A DNA stretch of 64,000 bases from Bacteroidales bacterium (GTDB lineage Bacteria > Bacteroidota > Bacteroidia > Bacteroidales > UBA932). The stretch is from contig JAEEQS010000002.1 in assembly GCA_016285455.1 (NCBI GenBank), positions 274,797 through 338,796 on the forward strand, in the 5' to 3' direction. Below, piece after piece: positions 56,130-63,923 of this stretch (position 1 is its first letter; the number at the start of each line of letters is the position of its first letter). The notes beneath the pieces were generated by a model that was not told the origin of the DNA, searched no databases, and saw only the letters and a program-made list of their open reading frames with translations. Made by a program: the position numbers and the translations under genes.

Positions 56130-57072
56130 AGACCTCATCAAAAGAGAGCTTACACCTGACAAGTTCATAGGCAAAACCCGCAAGGGAGACAATATGATCT
56201 TTGAGGTAACGGCGGAAGATTCCCCTTTTACGATGAGGGAAATCGGAAGGCTCCGCGAAATATCTTTCCGTCTTGGCGGAGGCGGAACCGGAAAGGCGTG
56301 CGATATAGACGAATTCGACACAGACCCGCACAACGCCTACAAACAGCTTCTAGTCTGGGACTCTGACAACCAGGAGATTATAGGAGGATACCGCTACATT
56401 GTCTGCAGTGCCCTTCCTACCGAGAAAATGGCAACCACTGAAATCCTGACTTTCTCTGAAAAATTCAAGAAGGAATATCTTCCGTGGACAATAGAACTTG
56501 GCCGCTCATTCATCCAGCCTAATTACCAGAGCGCCAACATCCGCCGCAAGAGCATCTATGCCCTGGACAATCTGTGGGACGGGCTGGGAGCACTAGTTGC
56601 AAAGTACGAGAACATCAAGTATTTCTTTGGCAAGGTCACTATGTACACCGGCTACAACAGCAGGGCAAGGAATACCCTGCTTTGCTTCCTGCACAAGTAC
56701 TTCCCTGATCCAGACCGCTTGGTTACTGCCTACAAGCCGCTTCAGGGCATCGCTGAGGATCCTTACATTAACTCTCTGTTCGACGGCCTGGAATACAAAG
56801 ACGCCCTCAAGGTTATGCAGAGAGAGCTCAAGGCTAACGGAGAAAACGTTCCGCCGCTGATTCATTCCTATATGAACCTGTCTCCTTCTATGAAGGTATT
56901 CGAGACCGCCATCAACGACTTTTTTGGCGGAGTAGAGGAAACGGGAATACTGATAAAAATCTCAGACATCTATCCGGAAAAGATAGACCGCCACGTAAAG
57001 CCTATCAGAAGATGGGCCTTAGACGCAAAGAACAAATGGTGGAAGAGATTTAAAAAGCATACCAGCCGATAG
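56101..57072 (+). CDS. glsB: OlsB-like N-acyltransferase, probable glycine-lipid synthase GlsB
   Basis: 323 residues from the ATG at 56101, inside the 3' end of glsA; upstream in-frame sequence belongs to glsA. GNAT/autoinducer-synthase-like fold of the OlsB family: the REISFRLGGGGTGKACDIDEFD region, LGRSFIQPNYQ and YFFGKVTMYTGYN are recognisable. It would transfer a 3-hydroxy-fatty acyl chain from acyl-ACP to glycine, the first step of glycine/serine lipid synthesis. Its last 23 nt overlap the 3' end of the convergent SPOR gene. ATCGCTGAG at 56749. Confidence 0.82.
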   Translation: MEKVIQAVDRDLIKRELTPDKFIGKTRKGDNMIFEVTAEDSPFTMREIGRLREISFRLGGGGTGKACDIDEFDTDPHNAYKQLLVWDSDNQEIIGGYRYIVCSALPTEKMATTEILTFSEKFKKEYLPWTIELGRSFIQPNYQSANIRRKSIYALDNLWDGLGALVAKYENIKYFFGKVTMYTGYNSRARNTLLCFLHKYFPDPDRLVTAYKPLQGIAEDPYINSLFDGLEYKDALKVMQRELKANGENVPPLIHSYMNLSPSMKVFETAINDFFGGVEETGILIKISDIYPEKIDRHVKPIRRWALDAKNKWWKRFKKHTSR

Positions 57073-57532
57073 CGGATCTGACTACTTTCGCCTGACGGTA
57101 AGAAGAAGAGATGTCATGAAGAATTTTCATGGCATCGCTTTTTGTTCTGAAGTCTCCTATGTGAACCATAAAGAATGGCGCTTTGTAAGAGCGGTAAACG
57201 TTCAGGTGAGGATATGTGTTCTTCATCTGTCCGGCTATGCCAGAAGAGGCTCCTCTGGCGTTTTTGCCGTTGCTGGAGTAAACCAGAATCTTGTAGCCGT
57301 AACTCTTTCTGGAAGAGGCTGATGCATTGTACCTTTCAAAGGCCTGCCTAATCTGGTCTGTCTGGTCTATGACCGCGCTTCCGCCACCCTCTGAAGACAG
57401 CAGGGAAAATACAGAAGTGTTAACCAGAGACGAGTCTACAAGATTCGGATTCTTTACGGCCGTGGTATCCTGGGCTCCCATAGAAATGGAAACCGCTACA
57501 ATAAAAACCGCCAGCAAAAATATTCTTTTCAT
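57050..57532 (-). CDS. Small exported SPOR-domain protein
   Basis: 160 residues. Signal peptide MKRIFLLAVFIVAVSISMGAQ, a linker, and a C-terminal SPOR-like domain (about 80-158) with GYKILVYSSNGKNARGAS, YKAPFFMVHIGDFRTKSDA and VVRSAIGW. SPOR domains bind denuded peptidoglycan, often at division septa. It lies 4 nt downstream of the LEA2-like gene, in an operon with it. Its 3' end overlaps convergent glsB by 23 nt, so no terminator can separate the two. Confidence 0.82.
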   Translation of the reverse strand: MKRIFLLAVFIVAVSISMGAQDTTAVKNPNLVDSSLVNTSVFSLLSSEGGGSAVIDQTDQIRQAFERYNASASSRKSYGYKILVYSSNGKNARGASSGIAGQMKNTYPHLNVYRSYKAPFFMVHIGDFRTKSDAMKILHDISSSYRQAKVVRSAIGWYAF

Positions 57533-57536
57533 AATC

Positions 57537-58043
57537 TTACTTTTTCCAGACAGATTTAACCTGCTTTACCAAATCCTCCACCGGCATATTTTTCTTCTCC
57601 ACCGGAAACATAAACAATCCCGATCCTGCCATAGCTGTCAGGTCTACCGTAAATTCCTTGTAGTTAGGACGGAATCCATTCTGAAACTGCTCCAGGAAGA
57701 ACAATGCGTTATCTACAACCACTCTTACTTTTATGCGGTTAGAAGACATAGACTTAGGCGCCAGCTCAACCTCATCGTCTGAGGATAACGTGGCTATCTG
57801 ATTGCTATTCTGATAGACATACCCCATCATCTTCTTTACCCTGACCTTTGTCCTGAGGGGATTGTCTACATTCACCAGCAACACAGCGTCCACGCTCCTT
57901 AGAGAAGACGGCACTATGCTCTCCAGCTTCACTCCTGTAACCTTGATGTCTTTGTACCTGTCTGCACAAGAACACAAAAACAAGGCCGCAAAAGCAGCCA
58001 CAACTATCGGCAATATCCTATATCTGGCAACAACTATTCTCAA
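57537..58043 (-). CDS. LEA type 2-like lipoprotein
   Basis: 168 residues. No ATG is available before the lipobox (ALFLCSC, Cys near 26); an in-frame TGA lies just upstream, so translation must begin at TTG 58043 or another non-ATG codon. The mature part is a LEA2/WHy-like beta domain: SLRSVDAVLLVNVDNPLRTKV and VRVVVDNALFFLEQF. These small domains occur in Bacteroidota lipoproteins of unknown role. It precedes the SPOR gene by 4 nt. A hairpin CGGAAG-ATACG-CTTCCG (58059-58075) lies in its leader. Confidence 0.72.
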   Translation of the reverse strand: MRIVVARYRILPIVVAAFAALFLCSCADRYKDIKVTGVKLESIVPSSLRSVDAVLLVNVDNPLRTKVRVKKMMGYVYQNSNQIATLSSDDEVELAPKSMSSNRIKVRVVVDNALFFLEQFQNGFRPNYKEFTVDLTAMAGSGLFMFPVEKKNMPVEDLVKQVKSVWKK

Positions 58044-58058
58044 AGCTTTCTCTCAAAG

Positions 58059-58075
58059 CGGAAGATACGCTTCCG
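58059..58075. promoter_or_regulatory. Leader hairpin before the LEA2-like gene
   Basis: Perfect 6-bp inverted repeat CGGAAG-ATACG-CTTCCG between the promoter and the TTG start; no T run, so probably not a terminator. Confidence 0.45.
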
Positions 58076-58078
58076 ATG

Positions 58079-58110
58079 CAAAGTTAAAAATCTTATCTTT
58101 GTCTAGCAAA
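58079..58110 (-). promoter_or_regulatory. Promoter of the LEA2-SPOR operon (TTTG-N20-TAACTTTG)
   Basis: Minus-strand TTTG (58110-58107) and TAACTTTG (58086-58079) at 20 nt spacing, overlapping the divergent miaB -7 box. Confidence 0.65.
58094..58101 (+). promoter_or_regulatory. Putative -7 element (TATCTTTG) of miaB
   Basis: Consensus box 19 nt before the ATG at 58121; -33 not clear. Confidence 0.6.
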
Positions 58111-58120
58111 TACCGTGCAG

Positions 58121-59602
58121 ATGGACCTTAGGATTTACATAGAGACATACGGCTGCCAGATGAACGTGGCAGATTCCCAGGTGGCTTCCTCCATACTCAA
58201 GGCTGCCGGCTGCAGCTTTACGGAGGATATTCATCTGGCAGATGTCATTCTTATTAACACCTGTTCCGTAAGAGACAACGCTGAAAAGAGGGTGCTCGGG
58301 CGCTTAGACGTTTTCCGGCAGGAGAAGAAAAAAAGAGAGGGCGTGACCGTGGGAGTTCTCGGCTGCATGGCCCAGAGGCTCAAAGAGAAACTGCTTGGCA
58401 ACCCTGCCGTGGACTTTACCGTTGGCCCCGATTCTTACCGCAACCTGCCCGCCGTTATTTCTTTCATCCGCGACAGAGGAGGAAAAATGACCGAGACCAA
58501 CCTTTCCTCTCTGGAAACCTACGCCGACATCGAGCCAGTAAGGACAGATGACAACGGAGTTTCCGCCTTCATCTCAATTATGAGGGGCTGCAACAACCTC
58601 TGCTCATACTGCATTGTTCCTTTCACAAGAGGAAGGGAGAGAAGCCGGGATCCCAAGAGCATTGTTTCTGAAGCTGAACAGCTTGCAAAAAACGGATACA
58701 AGGAGGTTACACTCCTGGGCCAGAATGTGGATTCCTACAACTGGACAGACCCCGAAAACACCACCCGCAAGGTTAATTTCTCCCAGCTTCTGGAACTTGT
58801 TGCCATCGCCTGCCCAAAGATGAGGATCCGCTTCCAGACCTCCCATCCAAAAGACATCCGCAAGGGCGTGCTCTACACGATGGCAATGTATCCAAACATC
58901 TGCCCTCACATCCATCTTCCTGTCCAAAGCGGCAGCACCCGCCTTCTACAGAAGATGAACCGTAAATACACCCGGGAAGATTATCTTCAGAAAATCAACG
59001 ATATAAGAAACGTGATGCCGGACTGCGCCATTACCACAGATATAATTGCGGGCTTCTGTTCAGAGACAGAAGAGGACCACCAGCAGACCCTCAGCCTGAT
59101 GAAGGAAGTGGGCTACGACGGTGCCTTTATGTTCCAGTATTCCCAGAGACCAGACACCCTTGCCGCAAAGCGCTATCCGGATGACGTTCCTGAAGAAATC
59201 AAGACCGAGCGCCTCAACCAGATTATCGCCCTGCAGAACGAGCTCAGCCTCAAGTCCAACCAGAAATGCATTGGCCAAACTTATCAGGTTCTTGTAGAAG
59301 GCCCTTCCAAACGATCTGAAACCCAGATGACTGGAAGAACCCCTCACAACAAGTTCTGTGTTTTCGACTCCAAAGACTCCAAGCCTGGAGACTTTGTCTG
59401 GATAAAGGTTCTGGCCTGCACCCAGGCTACCCTTATGGGAGAAATCGTTGAAGTAAAAAAGACCTTCTTTGACAAGATTGAGGAAGCCGAGGAAAACATC
59501 GGCGAAACCCTCGTAGAAGGCCTCACTGAAATCAAGAACACCATAATCGGCAGAGGCCGAAAAACCGCAAAACAAACAAAAAAGGAAAAAAATAAAACCT
59601 AA
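58121..59602 (+). CDS. miaB: tRNA-2-methylthio-N6-dimethylallyladenosine synthase MiaB
   Basis: 493 residues from the ATG at 58121 (GTG two codons earlier is possible). UPF0004 domain with YGCQMN and NTCSVRDNAEKR cysteines for the auxiliary cluster, radical SAM motif CNNLCSYC with PFTRGRERSR, then a TRAM domain (about 375-440). A charged C-terminal tail of about 45 residues (KKTFFDKIEEAEEN onward) is longer than in E. coli. It adds the methylthio group to i6A37 of tRNAs. OsmC follows after 24 nt. Confidence 0.96.
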   Translation: MDLRIYIETYGCQMNVADSQVASSILKAAGCSFTEDIHLADVILINTCSVRDNAEKRVLGRLDVFRQEKKKREGVTVGVLGCMAQRLKEKLLGNPAVDFTVGPDSYRNLPAVISFIRDRGGKMTETNLSSLETYADIEPVRTDDNGVSAFISIMRGCNNLCSYCIVPFTRGRERSRDPKSIVSEAEQLAKNGYKEVTLLGQNVDSYNWTDPENTTRKVNFSQLLELVAIACPKMRIRFQTSHPKDIRKGVLYTMAMYPNICPHIHLPVQSGSTRLLQKMNRKYTREDYLQKINDIRNVMPDCAITTDIIAGFCSETEEDHQQTLSLMKEVGYDGAFMFQYSQRPDTLAAKRYPDDVPEEIKTERLNQIIALQNELSLKSNQKCIGQTYQVLVEGPSKRSETQMTGRTPHNKFCVFDSKDSKPGDFVWIKVLACTQATLMGEIVEVKKTFFDKIEEAEENIGETLVEGLTEIKNTIIGRGRKTAKQTKKEKNKT

Positions 59603-59626
59603 GACAAATAATCAAATCATCGCGAT

Positions 59627-60034
59627 ATGACAAAGATGCTTACAAAATATGTGGGTAACCTCCGTAACGAGGTAACCCATCTCCAGAGCGGAACAACTAT
59701 CCTCACCGATGCCCCTTTGGACAACCACGGCAAAGGAGAAAGCTTCTCCCCTACAGATCTGCTTGCCAGCTCCTTGGGCTGCTGCATGCTCACCATTATG
59801 GGCATCTCCGCCCAGAGCTATGGCTTCACCCTGGAAGGCACCACTGTCGAGACAGAAAAGATTATGGGAACAGACCCTAGACGTGTCGTTGAAATAAAGA
59901 TAGACTTCCACTTCCCCGATGGCAGCAACTTCACCCCTCAGCAAAAACGCATCATAGAGTCTGCCGCCAAGACCTGTCCTGTTGCCAACAGCCTTCATCC
60001 AGACCTGAAGAAAACCATCAATTTCAATTGGTAG
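59627..60034 (+). CDS. OsmC-family peroxiredoxin-like protein
   Basis: 135 residues. The two reactive cysteines are in SSLGCCMLTIMG and AKTCPVANSL, typical of OsmC/YhfA proteins that reduce organic hydroperoxides. It starts directly after an ATCGCGAT palindrome (59619-59626). Probably co-transcribed with miaB. Ends 48 nt before tRNA-Leu. Confidence 0.9.
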   Translation: MTKMLTKYVGNLRNEVTHLQSGTTILTDAPLDNHGKGESFSPTDLLASSLGCCMLTIMGISAQSYGFTLEGTTVETEKIMGTDPRRVVEIKIDFHFPDGSNFTPQQKRIIESAAKTCPVANSLHPDLKKTINFNW

Positions 60035-60045
60035 GTTTTTTTGCA

Positions 60046-60053
60046 TATCTTTG
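60046..60053 (+). promoter_or_regulatory. -7 element (TATCTTTG) of tRNA-Leu
   Basis: TATCTTTG 29 nt before the tRNA; the -33 element is weak (TTG at 60028-60030). Confidence 0.6.
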
Positions 60054-60082
60054 CAGTCCTTTGAGACAATCTAACGATTGAT

Positions 60083-60166
60083 GCCCGGATGGCGGAATTG
60101 GTAGACGCGCTGGTCTCAAACACCAGTGGGGTAAAACCTGTGCCGGTTCGATCCCGGCTCCGGGTA
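60083..60166 (+). tRNA. tRNA-Leu (CAA)
   Basis: 84 nt with a long variable arm. Acceptor GCCCGGA/TCCGGGT (one G-T pair), anticodon stem CTGGT/ACCAG with loop CTCAAAC (anticodon CAA, 60117-60119), T arm GCCGG-TTCGATC-CCGGC, discriminator A. Gene content and composition change immediately downstream, so this is a likely integration site. Confidence 0.97.
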
Positions 60167-60170
60167 CAAA

Positions 60171-60221
60171 AAGACTTTGTAAGTTGCTGATTTTCAAGCA
60201 CCATACAAAGTCTTCTTTTTT
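60171..60221 (+). terminator. Terminator after tRNA-Leu
   Basis: AAGACTTTGTA (60171-60181) and TACAAAGTCTT (60204-60214) form a perfect 11-bp stem with a 22-nt loop, followed by CTTTTTT. Confidence 0.88.
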
Positions 60222-60225
60222 GTAT

Positions 60226-60298
60226 CCCCCAGATTTGGTCACTTTTTGGTCACTTCTCAGTCTTTCCCACTGCACCGATACTCTGGGGCTACTTGTTA
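60226..60298. repeat. Repeats at the tRNA-Leu/island junction (candidate attachment region)
   Basis: TTGGTCAC is directly repeated at 60235-60242 and 60246-60253 (11-bp period), flanked by the inverted pair CCCCAGA (60227-60233) / TCTGGGG (60292-60298). Such short repeats beside a tRNA 3' end resemble integrase arm sites, but no tRNA-3' direct repeat is visible elsewhere in the window. Confidence 0.4.
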
Positions 60299-60338
60299 TC
60301 TATCAAGATGATGCAGAGTGAGACAAATAAATTGGAAT

Positions 60339-60956
60339 TTACCTTATTACAATATTATTCTTTGGTACCAGTTTTGCGAGTTTCATTGCATATTTGGTGC
60401 CGAAAGTTCTTCTGATGATCGTCTCTACATATTTAGTGACGAGTGTTTCATCATTAATATGGGTGAAGAGTCTCAGCACTCTTGTCTGGTTATACCACAC
60501 GATTTTCACAGAGTCGTTCAATGTGTGGCTATGTCCGGCTATACTCAGTATACCATGTTCTTCTACTAACCTTTCGAAGTTTTTCAGACCGACTTTATTC
60601 AGATTGTACACATGAGCGAGTTCTATGCCTGTATCATCATTCAAGTCTGCCACTGCGATACTATCTATCTTGTCAATGTCTGCCGACTCCATGTAGGCTG
60701 CCCAATCAACCATTGTTTCCCAGCCGTAGTGTTGTGCAGCTAACAAGACATCGTATTGCTTCCAAAACGCAATTCCAACAGCTCCATGCAGATGTTTTAT
60801 CTCCTGTATGTAGCTAACATCATCAAGCAATGTTTCTGCATTTTGGACAGGCATTGTTTTTGTTCTCGCTTTGCGTTTACTTTCTATGAAAACATAGACT
60901 AAGATACCTACAACAGGTGGGATGATAGATACAAAAACTTTATAAAGTGTTTCCAT
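60339..60956 (-). CDS. Unknown membrane-anchored protein downstream of umuC
   Basis: 205 residues. One N-terminal membrane helix (about 6-25: VFVSIIPPVVGILVYVFIES), then a basic patch and a soluble domain. It has no motif I recognise; IAVADLNDDTGIELAHVYNL and VEEHGILSIAGHSHTLND are its most distinctive parts. It begins 10 nt after the umuC stop, so it is read with umuDC, and may be a passenger or an accessory factor. Lower GC than the genes left of tRNA-Leu. Confidence 0.55.
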   Translation of the reverse strand: METLYKVFVSIIPPVVGILVYVFIESKRKARTKTMPVQNAETLLDDVSYIQEIKHLHGAVGIAFWKQYDVLLAAQHYGWETMVDWAAYMESADIDKIDSIAVADLNDDTGIELAHVYNLNKVGLKNFERLVEEHGILSIAGHSHTLNDSVKIVWYNQTRVLRLFTHINDETLVTKYVETIIRRTFGTKYAMKLAKLVPKNNIVIR

Positions 60957-60966
60957 TGATTGACTA

Positions 60967-62262
60967 TTATTTCAATATGATAATATCACTCCAACGAGTA
61001 GTTGGATTCTTGCTTTTGAAATCATGCTTGATGGCATTAGCAAAGACATTTGCCTTTCCCTTGCCGTCTTTTTGAGTGTACTGCTGACTGCCGAGCACAA
61101 TGGTCTCTGTGCCGTTGACCTTATTGATGCGGTCAATGACGGCATCCAGACGCTTCATCTTCTCGAACTGTTCAGCATTTATGTCGAACAGATCCTGCTG
61201 GATGGGACTGTTCGGCCCGATTCCCATAACGATGACACCGGCTTTCTTATAATGATAGCCCTGACGGTAGAGCTTCTGAAGCACTTCATTGGCAGCCTTG
61301 ACAATAGTGATGGTCGAGCTGGAAGGAGTAACGAGCCGCATTTCCTGGAAGTTCCAGTATTGTGGTAGGTCTTCACGGAAAGCATTGGTGTTAAGGAACA
61401 CACCCACAATGGAAGCAACCGTACCCTGCTGGCGCAGTTTCTCAGCACATCGGGCTGCATAGTTCGACACATGGGTACGGAGGCCGTCGAGGTCTGTTAT
61501 CATGCCGTTGAAGGATCTGCTGGTACAGATGCTCTTCTTCTTAGCCATTTCCTCATTGGGGACACAGTCTTCGCCGTTGAGTTCTCGCCAAGTACGCTCG
61601 ATGACGATATTATTGAAAGTCGCTTTTACCCAAGTCTGGTTATGCTCAGCAAAGTCGTAGGCGGTCTTAACACCAAGGGCTTCAAGTCGTGCTGCATAGC
61701 GTCGGCCAATGCCCCAGACTTCATCTATCGGATAAAGTTTCAGGGCTTTGATACGCTTCTCGTCAGTATCAATCATGCAGCAATGGCGGTAGCCCTGGTA
61801 TTTCTTGGCGAAATGGCTGGCCATCTTCGCAAGGGTCTTGTTGGGAGCCAGTCCGATACTGACCGGCATTCCCACGTTTCGCTTGATTTTCTTATGCAGC
61901 TCCTCGCCCCAAGCTTTCAAGTCTATCTTCTCCATGCCGTCAAGATAGACAAAGCACTCGTCGATGCTATACCTGAAATATGCCGGAGCTTCCTTGCGGA
62001 TGATTGAAACCACACGGCTTGTCAGTTCACCATACAACTCATAGTTTGATGAGAATACGACAATCTTTTGATTGGGAAACTGCTCTGCAAGTTGGAAATA
62101 AGGTGTTCCGGCTTTGATGCCCATCTTCTTGGCCTCATTTGACCGTGCCACAACGCAGCCGTCATTGTTCGACAGAACAACAACAGGCTTGTCTTTCAGG
62201 TCTGGCCGAAAAACACGCTCGCATGATACATAGCAGTTGTCACAATCTATGATGGCGTACAT
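60967..62262 (-). CDS. umuC: Y-family DNA polymerase V subunit UmuC
   Basis: 431 residues, full length. IIDCDNCYVSCERVFRPDL at the start (first catalytic Asp), VVLSNNDGCVVARSNEAK in the fingers, and YSIDECFVYLDG with the second Asp-Glu pair; helix-hairpin-helix and little-finger domains follow. Translesion synthesis polymerase. Its ATG lies 2 nt after the umuD stop. Chromosome-borne mobile elements in Bacteroidota often carry umuDC. Confidence 0.95.
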   Translation of the reverse strand: MYAIIDCDNCYVSCERVFRPDLKDKPVVVLSNNDGCVVARSNEAKKMGIKAGTPYFQLAEQFPNQKIVVFSSNYELYGELTSRVVSIIRKEAPAYFRYSIDECFVYLDGMEKIDLKAWGEELHKKIKRNVGMPVSIGLAPNKTLAKMASHFAKKYQGYRHCCMIDTDEKRIKALKLYPIDEVWGIGRRYAARLEALGVKTAYDFAEHNQTWVKATFNNIVIERTWRELNGEDCVPNEEMAKKKSICTSRSFNGMITDLDGLRTHVSNYAARCAEKLRQQGTVASIVGVFLNTNAFREDLPQYWNFQEMRLVTPSSSTITIVKAANEVLQKLYRQGYHYKKAGVIVMGIGPNSPIQQDLFDINAEQFEKMKRLDAVIDRINKVNGTETIVLGSQQYTQKDGKGKANVFANAIKHDFKSKNPTTRWSDIIILK

Positions 62263-62264
62263 GG

Positions 62265-62705
62265 TCAGTATTTTCTCCAGTTCTTAATTGTCCAGATAAC
62301 AACACCCCACACCTCAAAATCATCATCCTCATCAATGCGGATGGGCTTGAAGTCCTTATTGGCAGGGCGCAATTCTATATAACCGTCATTGCGGTGGCTC
62401 AAATCAAGGTATTTGATGGTGAACTCTTCATTGATATAGCCCACAACAATGTCTCCATCCCTTGGTTCAAGGGAACGGTCGATGACGGCTATGTCACCAT
62501 CATTGATACCCGCTTCAATCATTGAGTCACCTTCCACTTTCCCGTAGAACGTCGCTTCAGGATTACGGATAAGATCACGATTGAAGTCAAGCGTATCATG
62601 ATTATAGTCTTCAGCTGGCGAGGGGAAACCAGCCCTGATGCCTGGAGCAAATTGAAGCTTCAGTTTCTTCTCAAAGTCACCTTGTATGATTTGAATGTTT
62701 GCCAT
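62265..62705 (-). CDS. umuD: UmuD-like S24 self-cleaving protein
   Basis: 146 residues. Ser-Lys dyad: Ser61 in EGDSMIEAGI and Lys98 in EEFTIKYLD; the self-cleavage site is probably Ala25-Gly26 in IRAGFPSPA. RecA filaments trigger cleavage to UmuD', which joins UmuC. No helix-turn-helix is present, so it is not a LexA/CI repressor. No LexA-like operator is visible upstream; a small GAGG/CCTC hairpin lies in the leader (about 62739-62751). Confidence 0.93.
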   Translation of the reverse strand: MANIQIIQGDFEKKLKLQFAPGIRAGFPSPAEDYNHDTLDFNRDLIRNPEATFYGKVEGDSMIEAGINDGDIAVIDRSLEPRDGDIVVGYINEEFTIKYLDLSHRNDGYIELRPANKDFKPIRIDEDDDFEVWGVVIWTIKNWRKY

Positions 62706-62756
62706 TTATTTGATATATCTTACTTTCGATTCGTCACGAGGTTTCGCCTCTGCTTG

Positions 62757-63506
62757 CTATAAAGATTGACTGCCTTGAGAGATAATATTGAAAATAAACT
62801 CATATGCCGCATTAGCATCTGCTTTGGATTTTTCCATGTAGTATTTCCCTGCCTCATTATAGCGTTCTTCTTTAAGCAGATTGCCTAAGACTTCTTTACT
62901 GGTATTACCCTTTAAGACAAAAGGCAATTCGGCTTCCTGAATTCCTTCAACAGAAAGTTTCCAAATATTGTCGAAAATTTGTTCTGAATCGTCTTGTTCA
63001 GTAGAAACATTCATGTCAATGAAATCTTCAATGCTCTGGGTTGTATCATCAAATATGAAGTTTTCGTACATTGAAGATATTTTCTTTTCTTCTTCATCGT
63101 ATTCTTCTTGGGTTAGCAAACCCTCAGATAAAAATGATTTGAGTTTATGTATTTTTTCCAAACGCTCAAACTTGTTCGGTTCAACTAAAGCTAATGTGCC
63201 ATAGCCAGACAACATGAGCATACTTTTTTGTTTTCCTGACAGTTCATTAAAGCTAAGACGGAATCCCAAAATTGCATTCGCTCCTACATCTGTTGCCTTA
63301 TCTATCATTTGCTTTCTAACGTCTGCAAACAATTCGTCGAGTACGTCGCGATATGCGCCAGACTTACCTCCCAAAAAGTCTGTCCAACTTGCCAGAAAAT
63401 CTGCAAAAACATTTGCACCAAGCACTTGATTGGCACAAACAGCACCTCTGTATTCCTTAATAGAATAGCATGAGATATTATTAGTTGTTGTAATTATAAC
63501 TCCCAT
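62757..63506 (-). CDS. YbjQ (DUF74)-SHOCT domain protein
   Basis: 249 residues. The first 110 match the YbjQ/heavy-metal-binding fold (AVCANQVLGANVFADF, MIDKATDVGANAILGFRLSF, MLSGYGTLALVE), followed by a SHOCT short helical domain (LKSFLSEGLLTQEEYDEEEK, about 118-145) and an acidic, unrecognised C-terminal region of about 100 residues. YbjQ pentamers have been proposed to bind metals; SHOCT is an oligomerisation module. Distinctly AT-rich coding. The gene has its own 45-50 nt gaps on both sides. Confidence 0.78.
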   Translation of the reverse strand: MGVIITTTNNISCYSIKEYRGAVCANQVLGANVFADFLASWTDFLGGKSGAYRDVLDELFADVRKQMIDKATDVGANAILGFRLSFNELSGKQKSMLMLSGYGTLALVEPNKFERLEKIHKLKSFLSEGLLTQEEYDEEEKKISSMYENFIFDDTTQSIEDFIDMNVSTEQDDSEQIFDNIWKLSVEGIQEAELPFVLKGNTSKEVLGNLLKEERYNEAGKYYMEKSKADANAAYEFIFNIISQGSQSL

Positions 63507-63551
63507 AGTTTATGTTATTAGTGTCCAAATATTTCTTCTAATGTTACATTC

Positions 63552-63923
63552 TTATTTGATATACTTCTGACGAATGGCTTTAGGGAGCTTTGATGCTATG
63601 AGCTGATAGGACTCTCTAATTAACCCCTCTACTAATGCTTCGTCCATTTCTTCGTAATATACGTCGCTCCAGTGCGTCTTGTTCCAATGATAGGCAGGTG
63701 TCACAGTAGAGAATTGTTCTCTAAGTTCGATATTTCTGTCTGGAGGTAACTTCAAGGCGATTCTTGAAACTCCGTCCTTCATATCATACCTGCCACCGCC
63801 TAACCATAGACAGACGAATATCTTTCCTTCCAAGCGGAAATTAAGGATATCTTCACCAAACGCCTGGTCTTCGGTCACTCCTGGAAGTGACAACGTGTAC
63901 TCTCTTACCTCTTCTATATTCAT
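63552..63923 (-). CDS. MmcQ/YjbR-family protein
   Basis: 123 residues from the ATG at 63923, which overlaps the TGA of the upstream gene (ATGA). CyaY-like fold: VREYTLSLPGVTEDQAFGED at the start, RIALKLPPDRNIELREQF, YHWNKTHWSDVYYE and a C-terminal SYQLIASKLPK. YjbR is a proposed DNA-binding protein of unknown role, common on mobile regions. Confidence 0.88.
   Translation of the reverse strand: MNIEEVREYTLSLPGVTEDQAFGEDILNFRLEGKIFVCLWLGGGRYDMKDGVSRIALKLPPDRNIELREQFSTVTPAYHWNKTHWSDVYYEEMDEALVEGLIRESYQLIASKLPKAIRQKYIK

Noticed and set aside
59060..59575. 171-codon minus-strand ORF inside miaB
   Set aside because: Shadow of miaB; Phe/Leu/Gly-rich artefact without homology.
60024..60275. 83-codon minus-strand ORF across tRNA-Leu (contains GAGIEPA)
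   Set aside because: It is antisense to the tRNA and its terminator; peptides with GAGIEPA are a common annotation artefact of tRNA-Leu loci.
62265..62705. umuD-like gene as a LexA or phage repressor
   Set aside because: It lacks an N-terminal DNA-binding domain and is directly followed by umuC.
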